A stretch of 64,000 nt of DNA, from contig WVSO01000002.1 in the NCBI GenBank assembly GCA_015689745.1, forward strand, positions 62,001 through 126,000, in the 5' to 3' direction. The translations under genes and the position numbers were made by a program. The stretch comes from Rhodobacterales bacterium HKCCSP123 (GTDB lineage: Bacteria > Pseudomonadota > Alphaproteobacteria > Rhodobacterales > Rhodobacteraceae). Shown piece after piece: positions 36,381 to 45,054 of this stretch; position 1 is the stretch's first letter, and each line of letters starts with the position of its first letter. The notes below the pieces were generated by a model. The model was not told the DNA's origin. It made no database searches and saw only the letters and a list, made by a program, of their open reading frames with translations.

Positions 36381-37000
36381 CCATCCTGACCGCGCTCGAC
36401 TACGCCTCGGTTCTGGTCTTCGCCCTGACCGGCGCGCTGGCGGCCTCGCGCGCGCAGCTCGATATCGTGGGATTCGCGTTCCTCGCCAGCCTGACCGCGA
36501 TGGGCGGCGGCACGGTGCGCGACCTCCTGCTCGACCGGAACCCGGTCTTCTGGATCGCCGACCCCATGCCGCTGGCCATCGCCTGTGGGGCGGCGGTGCT
36601 GGTCTTCTTCACCGCGCATCTCCTGGAAAGCCGCAAGGCCGTCATCACCTGGCTCGACGCTTTGGCCTTGCCCATCGCGGTCGCCGCGGGCGTGCGCGCG
36701 GCCAGCGAGATGGGCCAGAGCGTGCCGATCATCCTGATCATGGGGATCGCCACGGGCTGCTTCGGGGGCCTTCTGCGCGACATCGTCGCAAACGAGGTCC
36801 CCCTCCTGATCCGCACGGGCAAGCTTTACGTCACCGCGGCCTTCGCGGGGGCGGCGGCCTACCTGCTCTCGGGGCTTCTGTGGCCCTCGGACCTGCTGTC
36901 GCTCGGGGCCTGCATCCTGGTCTGTTTCGCGCTCCGCGCGGGCTCGCTCCTCTATGGCTGGCAGATGCCGGTCTACAAGCCGCGCCCGCCGCGCACCTGA
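36377..37000 (+). CDS. TRIC-family (UPF0126/YadS) membrane protein
   Basis: A 207-residue protein with seven membrane helices in two repeated halves, each carrying the family glycine motif: [17 protein letters not shown] and [14 protein letters not shown]. Bacterial relatives form trimeric cation channels; the ion here is unknown. Its start overlaps the rnhA stop (ATGA), so expression is coupled. Confidence 0.88.
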   Translation: MTILTALDYASVLVFALTGALAASRAQLDIVGFAFLASLTAMGGGTVRDLLLDRNPVFWIADPMPLAIACGAAVLVFFTAHLLESRKAVITWLDALALPIAVAAGVRAASEMGQSVPIILIMGIATGCFGGLLRDIVANEVPLLIRTGKLYVTAAFAGAAAYLLSGLLWPSDLLSLGACILVCFALRAGSLLYGWQMPVYKPRPPRT

Positions 37001-37082
37001 CGCCGCGCCGCTTTCCTTGACTCGGCCTCGGGGCTGGCCCAAGACGCCCGCAGGCAAGCGACGCAGAGAGGCAGGGCGGATC

Positions 37083-37868
37083 ATGGCGACACAGGCCAAG
37101 TCGGACGGCATCTGGGAAACCGTGAAGACGGTGGTCTACGCGCTGCTGATCGCGGGGGTGTTCCGGACCCTCTTCTTCCAGCCCTTCTGGATCCCCTCCG
37201 GTTCGATGAAGGACACGCTGCTGATCGGCGACTTCCTCTTCGTCAACAAGATGGCCTACGGCTACTCGCGCCACTCCTGCCCGTTCTCGATGTGCCCCTT
37301 CGAGGGCCGCATCTTTGCCAGCGAACCCGAGCGGGGCGATGTCGTCGTCTTCCGCCACCCGGTCGAGGGGACGGATTTCATCAAGCGGGTGATCGGCCTG
37401 CCGGGGGACCGCGTGCAGGTGATCGACGGGGTGCTGCACCTGAACGGCGAGCCGGTGAGCCTGACGGCCGAGCCCGCCTTCGAGGAGGTGTTCGAGCGGC
37501 AGGGCCCGCAGCAGCTTCCGCCGCGCTGCACGAATTCGCCGGTGGGCGAGGGTGGCGTCTGCCTCAAGGACCGCTTCACCGAGACGCTGCCGGGCGGCGT
37601 CAGCCACTCGATCCTGAACATCGCCGACGGCACCCGCGCCGACAACACGCCGGAGTTCGTCGTCCCCGAAGGGCATTACTTCGTGATGGGCGACAACCGC
37701 GACAACTCGGTCGATTCGCGCTTCCCGCAATCGGTGGGCGGTGTCGGCTTCGTGCCCTTCGAGAACATTCTCGGGCGCGCGGACCGGGTCATGTTCTCCT
37801 CCGCGGGCCGTCGCATGGTCTATTTCTGGACCTGGCGCAGCGACCGGTTCTTCGAGGCGATCGAGTGA
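37083..37868 (+). CDS. lepB: Signal peptidase I
   Basis: A 261-residue membrane protease that removes signal peptides. One N-terminal helix ([17 protein letters not shown]) is followed by the catalytic serine in IPSGSM (Ser41) and the lysine in [29 protein letters not shown] is box E. The CPFSMCPF segment with two cysteines may form a disulfide. The stop overlaps the rnc start. Confidence 0.95.
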   Translation: MATQAKSDGIWETVKTVVYALLIAGVFRTLFFQPFWIPSGSMKDTLLIGDFLFVNKMAYGYSRHSCPFSMCPFEGRIFASEPERGDVVVFRHPVEGTDFIKRVIGLPGDRVQVIDGVLHLNGEPVSLTAEPAFEEVFERQGPQQLPPRCTNSPVGEGGVCLKDRFTETLPGGVSHSILNIADGTRADNTPEFVVPEGHYFVMGDNRDNSVDSRFPQSVGGVGFVPFENILGRADRVMFSSAGRRMVYFWTWRSDRFFEAIE

Positions 37869-38548
37869 AACTTTCGCGGGAGCTCGAGGCGTTCTGCGAC
37901 CGGCTCGGCCACCGTTTCGCCGAACCCGAGCTGATCACCCGCGCGCTTACGCATGCCTCGCTGTCCTCCGCCACGCGGCCCGACAACCAGCGTCTCGAGT
38001 TTCTCGGCGACCGCGTGCTCGGGCTGGTGATGGCCGAAGCCGTGCTCGGGCAGGACGAGAAGGCCAGCGAGGGCCAGCTCGCCCCGCGCTTCAACGCGCT
38101 CGTGCGCAAGGAAGCCTGCGCCGAGGTCGCGCGCGAGATCGATCTCGGCGCAGTTCTGCGGCTGGGCAAGTCGGAGATGTCGACCGGCGGGCGCCGCAAG
38201 ACGGCGCTCCTGGGAGACGCGATGGAGGCGGTCATCGCCGCGGTCTATCTCGACGGCGGGTTCGAGGCGGCGCGCGACGTGGTGCTGCGGCTCTGGGGCG
38301 CCCGTGTCACCAGCGTGGCCGAGGATGCGCGCGACGCCAAGACCGCGCTGCAGGAATGGGCGCAGGCCCGCGGCATGGCCCCGCCGGTCTACGAAGAGGT
38401 ATCGCGCACCGGGCCCGACCACGCGCCGGTCTTCCGCGTGGCGGCGCGGCTGGCCGATGGCCGCCTGGCCGAGGCCGAGGGCCGCGTGAAGCGCCAGGCC
38501 GAACAGGCGGCGGCACGGGCATTGCTCGACCAGCTGGACCGCGGATAG
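37865..38548 (+). CDS. rnc: Ribonuclease III
   Basis: A 227-residue double-strand RNA nuclease with a GTG start overlapping lepB by four bases. The catalytic domain shows [18 protein letters not shown] and [16 protein letters not shown]; the C-terminal double-strand RNA-binding domain follows ([12 protein letters not shown] ... [16 protein letters not shown]). lepB-rnc is a common pair; in many relatives era and recO follow directly, but here two unrelated genes lie between. Confidence 0.95.
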   Translation: MKLSRELEAFCDRLGHRFAEPELITRALTHASLSSATRPDNQRLEFLGDRVLGLVMAEAVLGQDEKASEGQLAPRFNALVRKEACAEVAREIDLGAVLRLGKSEMSTGGRRKTALLGDAMEAVIAAVYLDGGFEAARDVVLRLWGARVTSVAEDARDAKTALQEWAQARGMAPPVYEEVSRTGPDHAPVFRVAARLADGRLAEAEGRVKRQAEQAAARALLDQLDRG

Positions 38549-38551
38549 AGA

Positions 38552-38641
38552 CGGGTTTCGCCGCCTGCGGCGGCGACCCGTGCGAGGGGGCTGTCTGCCC
38601 CCTCGCGCTCCCCCGAGGATATTTGTGAAACGGAGAAGGGG
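38552..38641 (+). repeat. Double hairpin intergenic element
   Basis: First hairpin at 38552-38580 (CGGGT..CGCCGCC / GGCGGCGACCCG), second at 38582-38606 (GCGAGGGGG / CCCCCTCGC), then a tail CTCCCCCGAGGATATTTG ending in GAGAAGGGG. It resembles intergenic elements common in Rhodobacteraceae and matches the layout of 17630-17720. Likely stops transcription after rnc. Confidence 0.55.
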
Positions 38642-38647
38642 CGAAAG

Positions 38648-39409
38648 GTGGGACGGACGACGCTGATCGTGTTGGCACATCCCGAGCGGCGATCCTTTTG
38701 CGGGGCCTGGGCCGAAGCGAGCGCCGCTTCCGCCGAAGCGCAAGGCGACCGGGTGCTCTGGTCGGACCTATACGGGCAGGGGTTTCATCCCGCCGAGGGA
38801 CCAGAGCGTTATGCCGACGGGCCGCTGCCCTTCGATCCCCTGAAGGCGCAGGAGCGGGCCGCAGCACGCGGTGGCTTGCCCGGAGACGTGATGGCCGAGG
38901 CGGAGAAGATCCGCGCCGCCGACCGCATCGTCTTCCACTTCCCGCTCTGGTGGTTCGCGCCGCCCGCGATCCTGAAGGGCTGGTGCGACCGTTGCCTTGC
39001 ACACGGGCTGTTGCACGACGTCGACCACCGCTTCGACCGGGGCCGCCTTCGGGGCAAGAGGGCGCTCTTCTGCGTGAGCACGGGGGCGCGCGCCGCCGAA
39101 TGCGGCCCCGACGGCAAGGAGGGCGAGACCCGCCTCCTGCTCTGGCCGCTCGCCTACACGCTGCGCTACTGCGGGATGGACGTGGCCGAGCCACTGCTCG
39201 TTCATGGCGTCCACGGCTACCATGAGGGCGCGCGCAAGGCCGAGCTCGAGGCGAGGCTGGCCAATGTGCTCGCGGCGCAGGCGGATGTGATCGCGGGGTT
39301 GGGCGACCGCCCGCTCCTGCCGTTCAACGCGGATGCGGAGTTCGACGGCGACGGGCGGCTAAGGCCCGACGCCACCGGCCACTGGCCCTTCATCCGGCAC
39401 GGAAGCTAG
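38648..39409 (+). CDS. NAD(P)H dehydrogenase (quinone), flavodoxin-like
   Basis: A 253-residue flavoprotein of the MdaB/NQO1-like family: TLIVLAHPERRSF, SDLYGQGFHP, FHFPLWWFAPPAILKGWCDR and VSTGARAAECGPDG. Such enzymes reduce quinones with two electrons using FMN/FAD. It starts with GTG at 38648; an upstream GGAG in the repeat tail may serve as ribosome site. Its stop overlaps argC through a shared CTAG. Confidence 0.87.
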   Translation: MGRTTLIVLAHPERRSFCGAWAEASAASAEAQGDRVLWSDLYGQGFHPAEGPERYADGPLPFDPLKAQERAAARGGLPGDVMAEAEKIRAADRIVFHFPLWWFAPPAILKGWCDRCLAHGLLHDVDHRFDRGRLRGKRALFCVSTGARAAECGPDGKEGETRLLLWPLAYTLRYCGMDVAEPLLVHGVHGYHEGARKAELEARLANVLAAQADVIAGLGDRPLLPFNADAEFDGDGRLRPDATGHWPFIRHGS

Positions 39410-40320
39410 AGGCCGGTCGCTTCGTCCAGGCCCAGCAGGATATTGAGGTTCTGCACCGCGGCCCCGGACGCGCCCTTCCCGAGATTGTCGAGCACGGCGA
39501 TCATGACGGTTGCGCCGGTCTCGGGGTCGCCATCGACGGTCAGTTCCATCATGTTCGTCCCGTTCAGGCGCTGGGGGTCGATCCGGTCGCCCAGGTCGGC
39601 GCGCTCGACCACCTTCACGAAATGCTGGCCGGCGTAATGGGCGCGAAGGGCCTCCAGCGCCGCGGCAGGGCCGCCGGGGGCGAGGTGCAGGGGAACCTGC
39701 ACGATCATGCCCTGCTCGAACTGGCCCACCTGCGGCACGAAGATGGGTCGCCGCGTCAGGCCTGCGCGGGCGACGATCTCGGGCAGGTGCTTGTGGTGCT
39801 GGCCCGTCGCGTAGACGAAGCCGCCCTGCACGGCACCGCTTTGGAACTCGGCGATCATCGCCTTGCCGCCACCCGAGTAGCCCGAGACCGCGTTGATAGT
39901 GACCGGATGATCGGACGCGATGATCCCCGCCGCGAGCATGGGCTTGAGAAGCGCGATGGCCCCGGTCGAGTAGCAGCCCGGGTTCGAGACGTATTTCGCC
40001 CCAGCGATCCGGCCGCGCGCGCCGGCGTCCAGCTCGGCGAAGCCGAATTCCCAGTTCGGATCGGTCCGGTGCGCGGTCGAGGCGTCGATGACGCGGCAGG
40101 GCTGATGCGCAAGGTCCGGCGCGATCTCGTGCACCGCCGCATCCGGCAGGCACAGGATCGCCACGTCGGCCTCGGCGAAGGCGCCGAGCCGGGCAAGCCG
40201 CGATTTCCGCTGTTCCTCGGGCAGGGAGATCAGCGTGATGTCATCGCGCGTCTCGAGGCGCGCGCGGATCTGAAGACCCGTCGTTCCGACCTCGCCGTCG
40301 ATGAACACCTTCGCAGTCAT
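39406..40320 (-). CDS. argC: N-acetyl-gamma-glutamyl-phosphate reductase, type 2
   Basis: A 304-residue enzyme of arginine synthesis, of the short type-2 class. It starts MTAKVFIDGEVGTTGLQI; the catalytic Cys is in VSNPGCYSTG; SGYSGGGKAM and the C-terminal LNGTNMMELTV are typical. The stop TAG at 39406 is shared with the convergent flavoprotein in a CTAG. Confidence 0.95.
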   Translation of the reverse strand: MTAKVFIDGEVGTTGLQIRARLETRDDITLISLPEEQRKSRLARLGAFAEADVAILCLPDAAVHEIAPDLAHQPCRVIDASTAHRTDPNWEFGFAELDAGARGRIAGAKYVSNPGCYSTGAIALLKPMLAAGIIASDHPVTINAVSGYSGGGKAMIAEFQSGAVQGGFVYATGQHHKHLPEIVARAGLTRRPIFVPQVGQFEQGMIVQVPLHLAPGGPAAALEALRAHYAGQHFVKVVERADLGDRIDPQRLNGTNMMELTVDGDPETGATVMIAVLDNLGKGASGAAVQNLNILLGLDEATGL

Positions 40321-40514
40321 GGCCCTATGCCCTTTCATGATGGTCGGGGGTGCAATAGCGGCAACGCCCCTCCGGTCGCAATAGATGTTTCTGATGGGAA
40401 CCCATCACGAAACGTGATGAGGCGCGCCCGCGTCGGCCCCCTGTGTCGTCTTCTGGTCAAACGACCCTTTCCCGTCTAAGGAGCGAAGGATCAACCCCGA
40501 GGATCACACGCCCC

Positions 40515-41420
40515 ATGACCACCCGTGCCGGTTTCGTCGCCCTGATCGGAGAGCCCAACGCGGGCAAGTCGACGCTGCTCAACCGCATGGTCGGCGCGAA
40601 GGTCTCGATCGTCACCCACAAGGTGCAGACCACCCGCGCGCGCATCCGCGGCGTGGCGCTCGAGGGGGATGCCCAGATCGTCTTCGTCGATACGCCGGGC
40701 CTCTTTCGGCCGCGCCGCAGGCTCGACCGCGCGATGGTCGCCGCCGCATGGGGCGGGGCGGCGGATGCCGATGTCGTGGTCCTGTTGATCGAGGCGCATC
40801 GCGGCAAGACCGAAGGGGTCGATGCGATCCTCGAGGCACTCGGCGAACGGGCGCAGGGCCGCCGCGTCGCGCTCGCCATCAACAAGATCGACCGGGTCGA
40901 GGCCAAGGCGCTCCTGAAGCTCACCGAAGAGATGAACGCAGCCTACCCCTTCGAGGAGACCTTCATGATCTCCGCCGAAAGGGGCTACGGCGTTGACGAC
41001 CTGCGCAAATGGCTGGCCGAGGCGATGCCCGAAGGCCCTTGGCTCTACCCCGAGGACCAGATCGCCGACCTTCCGATGCGGATGATCGCCGCCGAGATGA
41101 CGCGCGAGAAGCTGACGCTTCGCCTGCACCAGGAACTGCCCTACCAGCTGACGGTCGAGACAGAGAACTGGGAAGAGCGCAAGGACGGCTCCGCCCGGAT
41201 CGACCAGATCGTCTATGTCGCCCGCGACGGGCACAAGGGCATCCTCCTCGGCAAGGGGGGCGAGACGATCAAGGCCGTCTCCAAGGCCGCGCGCGAAGAG
41301 CTGGAGGAGTTTCTCGGCCGCAAGGTGCACCTGTTCCTGCAGGTGAAGGTGCGCCCCAACTGGCTGGAAGAGGCCGAGCGCTATTCCGAGATGGGCCTCG
41401 ATTTCCGCGACGGGAACTGA
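40515..41420 (+). CDS. era: GTPase Era
   Basis: A 301-residue GTPase that helps 16S rRNA 3'-end and 30S maturation. G1 GEPNAGKST, G3 DTPGLF, G4 NKID, and a C-terminal KH domain with ILLGKGGETIKAVSKAAR and LFLQVKVRPNW. The ATG at 40515 is chosen by family N-terminus. Followed after four bases by the DUF1491 gene. Confidence 0.96.
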   Translation: MTTRAGFVALIGEPNAGKSTLLNRMVGAKVSIVTHKVQTTRARIRGVALEGDAQIVFVDTPGLFRPRRRLDRAMVAAAWGGAADADVVVLLIEAHRGKTEGVDAILEALGERAQGRRVALAINKIDRVEAKALLKLTEEMNAAYPFEETFMISAERGYGVDDLRKWLAEAMPEGPWLYPEDQIADLPMRMIAAEMTREKLTLRLHQELPYQLTVETENWEERKDGSARIDQIVYVARDGHKGILLGKGGETIKAVSKAAREELEEFLGRKVHLFLQVKVRPNWLEEAERYSEMGLDFRDGN

Positions 41421-41424
41421 GCCC

Positions 41425-41754
41425 TTGGCGCGGCTGACGGCCGAATTCTGGGTCCAGGCCTACCTGGCGCGTCTGCGCCTGGCCGATATCCCGGCCTTCG
41501 TCGTCGCGCGTGGCGATGCGACGGCGGGGGCTGTTCTTGTCAAATGCAACACGCTGGATGGCCGCGCGACGCTGCACCAGCGCCGGATCGACCTGATGTC
41601 GGGCGAAAGCGCCTGGATGGAGCTTGCAGGCGGCCCCGAGCCGGAGGTGGACGCGGCCATCGGCAAGCAGCGCGGCTTCGACCCGGACCTCTGGGTGATC
41701 GAGGTCGAGGACCGCGCCGGGCGTCATCTGCTGGACGAGCCGGGACTGGCCTAG
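41425..41754 (+). CDS. DUF1491 protein
   Basis: A 109-residue alphaproteobacterial protein of unknown function, starting at a TTG codon (MARLTAEFWVQAYLARL). It shows DATAGAVLVKCNTLDG and a C-terminal DPDLWVIEVEDRAGRHLLDEPGL. It lies between era and recO, its usual neighbourhood. Its stop and that of the convergent membrane gene share CTAG. Confidence 0.85.
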   Translation: MARLTAEFWVQAYLARLRLADIPAFVVARGDATAGAVLVKCNTLDGRATLHQRRIDLMSGESAWMELAGGPEPEVDAAIGKQRGFDPDLWVIEVEDRAGRHLLDEPGLA

Positions 41755-42368
41755 CGGTCAGCGAAGCGCCCGATCAGGATCATCAGGACACCGCCCAAAA
41801 GGAACACCACCGTGAATCCGGCCAGGTTCACCGCCACCGCCTCGCGGCTCAGCGCCGTGAGGTCCACGAAGGGATAGGGATAGACCCCGTCCTGCGCCCC
41901 GCGGGCGAGGATATAGGCCGCGTAGATCACGGGCCAGAGGATGAACATCGGCAGGTCGGCGTAGTCCAGCCGCCGCTTCGGCGCATAGACCAGCCACCAG
42001 AGCAGGATCGCGACGGGCCCTGCCGTGTGCAGCCCGTGATCGGCCCACCAGCCGAGCCCTGTGAACTCGACCAGATGGGACAGGAGCGCGTGATAGACCC
42101 CGCCCACCATGACCATGGAGAGGGTCAGCGCGGCCAGCCACGCCGCGGGGAGCCCGTCGCGGATCGGACGCGAGATGACCGCGAAGGTCACCGTGACGAA
42201 CAGGTTGGTGAGGATGGTGAAATAGCGTCCCATCTCGGATGCGGTGGCCGCGGGCGGCTCGGCGCGAACGGCATTCAGATGCAGGAACTGCGCCACGACC
42301 GAGACGGCCGCCAGAAGGGCGATCAGAAGGGCCCATCGGCGGGCAGGTCTCGACAACGCCGGGAACAT
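41751..42368 (-). CDS. Pr6Pr-family membrane protein
   Basis: A 205-residue protein with about six membrane helices. The pattern [47 protein letters not shown] and [13 protein letters not shown] marks the Pr6Pr (six-helix) family. The role is unknown. ATG 42368 is preferred over a TTG at 42404. It is inserted on the opposite strand between DUF1491 and recO. Confidence 0.82.
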   Translation of the reverse strand: MFPALSRPARRWALLIALLAAVSVVAQFLHLNAVRAEPPAATASEMGRYFTILTNLFVTVTFAVISRPIRDGLPAAWLAALTLSMVMVGGVYHALLSHLVEFTGLGWWADHGLHTAGPVAILLWWLVYAPKRRLDYADLPMFILWPVIYAAYILARGAQDGVYPYPFVDLTALSREAVAVNLAGFTVVFLLGGVLMILIGRFADR

Positions 42369-42433
42369 GGCGCGGAGCCTGCCACGGGGTCGCCAGATGG
42401 ACAAGCGACAGGCGCGGCGCTTATCTGGCGGGC

Positions 42434-43174
42434 ATGGAATGGCGTTCGGAAGGGATCCTGTTGGGCGTGAGGCGGCATGGCGAACATGCCGCGATCCTCG
42501 ACCTGTTCACCGCCGAGCATGGCCGCCACATGGGCGTGGTCCGGGGCGGCGCATCGCGCAGGATGGCGCCGCTCCTTCAGCCGGGCGCGCAACTCGATGC
42601 GACGTGGCGTGCGCGGCTCGACGCGCATCTCGGCAGCTACACCGTGGACCTCGTGCGCGGTCGCGCCGCCGAAGCGATGGGCGACCGGCTGGCGCTGGCC
42701 GGCCTGAACGCGGTCTGCGCCCTGCTCTCCTTCTCCCTGCCGGAACGCCACGCCTATCCGGCGCTGCATGCACGCAGCCTCGCACTGCTCGACGGGCTGG
42801 GAGCGGACCGCTGGGCCGAGGCCTATCTTGGCTGGGAACTGGCGCTTCTGGAGGAGACGGGCTTCGGTCTTGACCTGTCGTCCTGCGCGGCCACCGGCGC
42901 CACGCAGGACCTTGCCTATGTCTCGCCGCGCACGGGCCGCGCGGTGTCGCGCGCGGGCGCGGGGGATTGGGCCGACCGCCTTCTGCCGCTGCCCGGCGTA
43001 TTGCGAGGCGTCCCCGAGGATGACCCCGGAGCCGTCGTCCAGGGGCTTCGGACAACCGGGCATTTCCTGTCCGAGCACCTGGCTCCGTCGCTGGGCGACA
43101 AGCCGCTTCCCCCTGCGCGTCAGCGCCTCGTCGACCTGATCGCCACGCGGGCGGCGGTTCAGGGGCGGCCCTGA
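42434..43174 (+). CDS. recO: DNA repair protein RecO
   Basis: A 246-residue recombination mediator that acts with RecF and RecR to load RecA. It begins [18 protein letters not shown] with the OB fold, and has the helical C-terminal region with [18 protein letters not shown]. Overlaps the convergent short-chain epimerase by 16 bases. recR is near the right end of the window. Confidence 0.93.
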   Translation: MEWRSEGILLGVRRHGEHAAILDLFTAEHGRHMGVVRGGASRRMAPLLQPGAQLDATWRARLDAHLGSYTVDLVRGRAAEAMGDRLALAGLNAVCALLSFSLPERHAYPALHARSLALLDGLGADRWAEAYLGWELALLEETGFGLDLSSCAATGATQDLAYVSPRTGRAVSRAGAGDWADRLLPLPGVLRGVPEDDPGAVVQGLRTTGHFLSEHLAPSLGDKPLPPARQRLVDLIATRAAVQGRP

Positions 43175-44175
43175 TCCACCAGCCAGCGGGCGCTGTCCAC
43201 CATGGAGTCCCGGGGATCGCGGAACGCGATGCCGAGCAGATCGCGCGCCGGCGACGTATCGAAATCCCTCCGGATTCCGAGTGTCGGGGCGACGGACCGC
43301 ACCGACGGGTCGAAGAGGCCGATCAGGCGGACCATCCAGTCGGGCGCCTGCGGCTTTGCGATCCGCCGACCGGGAAATGCCGCGGCAAGGGCCCTCGCCA
43401 TCTCGGTGAACCACAGGAACCCGCCCGTCCCGATCAGGCGTTGACCGACCGTCTCGGGGCAATCGAGGGCGCGCAAGTGCATCTCGGCGATATCGCCCAC
43501 GTCCACGCAGGCGAATCCGATGCGCGGCAGCATCGGATCGCGCCCCTTCAACAGCCGTTCGACCACGGCGAGAGAGGTGCCCGTATCCGCATCGAGCGGC
43601 GCGCCGAGAACGAAGCCGGGGTTGATCGTGGTAAGCGCGATGCCCTGCGCCTCGGTCTCGACCATGTCCCAGGCGGCGCGTTCGGCAAGGGTCTTCGACA
43701 CCGAGTAGGCGGTAATCCCCGGAGCCTCGATATCCGACCAGTCCCCCGCGTCGTAGACGCCGCGGCCCGGTGGCAAGGGCCCCTCGCCCACCGCGGCGAT
43801 GGATGAGGTCAGGATCACCCGCGACACCCCCGCATCCCGCGCCGCCGCGATGGCCCGGCGCGAGCCATCGACGGCCGGACGGATCAGCGCTTGCGCATCC
43901 CGTGGCTGCACGATGGGAAAGGGCGAGGCCGTGTGCAGGATCGCGTCCGCCCCGCTTGCGGCCTCCAGCCACCCCTCGTCGCGGGTCAGATCCAGTTCGA
44001 CCGTGCTCAGCCGATCCTCCGTTCCGGGCGCATGCACGGCCATCGCCGCACGCAACGCCTCGGCCTTGACCGGACCGCGGACCGAGCCGCGGACATGGTG
44101 GCCGGCCTTCAGGAGGCGTTGGACGATGTGCTTGGCGATGTATCCGGACGCGCCGGTGACGAGGATCGTGGACAA
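43159..44175 (-). CDS. NAD-dependent epimerase/dehydratase (extended SDR)
   Basis: A 338-residue extended short-chain dehydrogenase similar to dihydroflavonol reductase-like enzymes. The Rossmann motif is [12 protein letters not shown] and the catalytic YxxxK is in YSVSKTLAE, with a nearby TSSIAAVG. It probably acts on an aldehyde or ketone. It starts with TTG at 44175 with AGGAG seven bases upstream. Substrate unknown. Confidence 0.82.
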   Translation of the reverse strand: MSTILVTGASGYIAKHIVQRLLKAGHHVRGSVRGPVKAEALRAAMAVHAPGTEDRLSTVELDLTRDEGWLEAASGADAILHTASPFPIVQPRDAQALIRPAVDGSRRAIAAARDAGVSRVILTSSIAAVGEGPLPPGRGVYDAGDWSDIEAPGITAYSVSKTLAERAAWDMVETEAQGIALTTINPGFVLGAPLDADTGTSLAVVERLLKGRDPMLPRIGFACVDVGDIAEMHLRALDCPETVGQRLIGTGGFLWFTEMARALAAAFPGRRIAKPQAPDWMVRLIGLFDPSVRSVAPTLGIRRDFDTSPARDLLGIAFRDPRDSMVDSARWLVDQGRP

Positions 44176-44233
44176 CCTGGGGCTCCTGCCGTGTCGGTCT
44201 TGTCGGTCTCAGGTGGGCCACCGCGGAACGCGG

Positions 44234-44773
44234 TCAACCCGCAAGAAGATAGCGCGCAAGCGGCTCATGCACCGCGCCTCGCGGAGTGAGCGTCGATTGA
44301 TAGAGGGTCAACGCCCGCGCCGTGAACCCCGGCATATCGGGCAAGGGCCCCATCATCGCGGCCAGCCGATCGCGCGTGGGCCCGGCGGGCCTCCGGTTCG
44401 CCCGCATAAGCGTGACATGGGGACGGAACCGCCGCCGCGGCAGTTCCAGGCCCGCCGACCGACAAAGCGCCGCGACCCTGTCATGCAGCGCCTGCAAGGC
44501 CTCCGTCCGGTCGACGGCCGCGAAGACGAGGCCGCGCTCCATCTCGGTGAAACTGTCGAGCGCCGTGAACCGGATATCGACCGGGCCCGTGCGCATCGCC
44601 TCGAGCATCCCGTGCAGATCCTCCAGCGCCTCTTCGGGCGCATCGCCCAGGAAGGCCAGCGTCAGATGCAGGTTCTCCTCCGGCACCGCCTTGCCGAAAG
44701 GGATGGCCGATTGCAGCCGGACGAGCGCGTCCGTCACCTCCTCCGGGATGGCCAGGGCGAGGAAGGCGCGCAT
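44234..44773 (-). CDS. thpR: RNA 2',3'-cyclic phosphodiesterase
   Basis: A 179-residue 2H-family protein (formerly 2'-5' RNA ligase). The two HxT/S motifs are HLTLAFLG and HVTLMRAN, forming the paired active site. It opens cyclic phosphates on RNA; biological substrates are unclear. It may overlap a short doubtful reading frame upstream by four bases. Confidence 0.88.
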   Translation of the reverse strand: MRAFLALAIPEEVTDALVRLQSAIPFGKAVPEENLHLTLAFLGDAPEEALEDLHGMLEAMRTGPVDIRFTALDSFTEMERGLVFAAVDRTEALQALHDRVAALCRSAGLELPRRRFRPHVTLMRANRRPAGPTRDRLAAMMGPLPDMPGFTARALTLYQSTLTPRGAVHEPLARYLLAG

Positions 44774-45033
44774 CAGATGCGGTGCTCCGGCCTGTCGCGC
44801 ACGGCGGCAAGGGACGGCGGATGGACGCAGCGCCTTTCCATCCCCGGCAGATCGAAAGGTCCCCGACGCGCGGGCCTCCGCGGACGGCTTCGCCGCACGG
44901 GAAAGACCAGCACCGCCACGCCCGCCCGCGCGACGAAGACGTCACGTCGGACCGGTATGCTCAGTGGGTGCCGTTCACGGGCCTGCATCAGCGTAGAATG
45001 GCCGCCAATGACTGCGTCGTCAAAGGCGGCCAT
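44773..45033 (-). CDS. Doubtful small protein between mcd and thpR
   Basis: An 86-codon frame (MAAFDDAVIGGHSTL...) overlapping the thpR start as ATGA and filling the 281-base gap. It is basic and Arg/Pro-rich in its middle, with a VAVLVFPVRR core but no family match. The composition is what a GC-rich random frame gives, so it may not be a gene; the overlap with thpR is its only real support. Confidence 0.25.
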   Translation of the reverse strand: MAAFDDAVIGGHSTLMQARERHPLSIPVRRDVFVARAGVAVLVFPVRRSRPRRPARRGPFDLPGMERRCVHPPSLAAVRDRPEHRI

Positions 45034-45054
45034 GCCTCGCGAAAGCCTGCAGGC

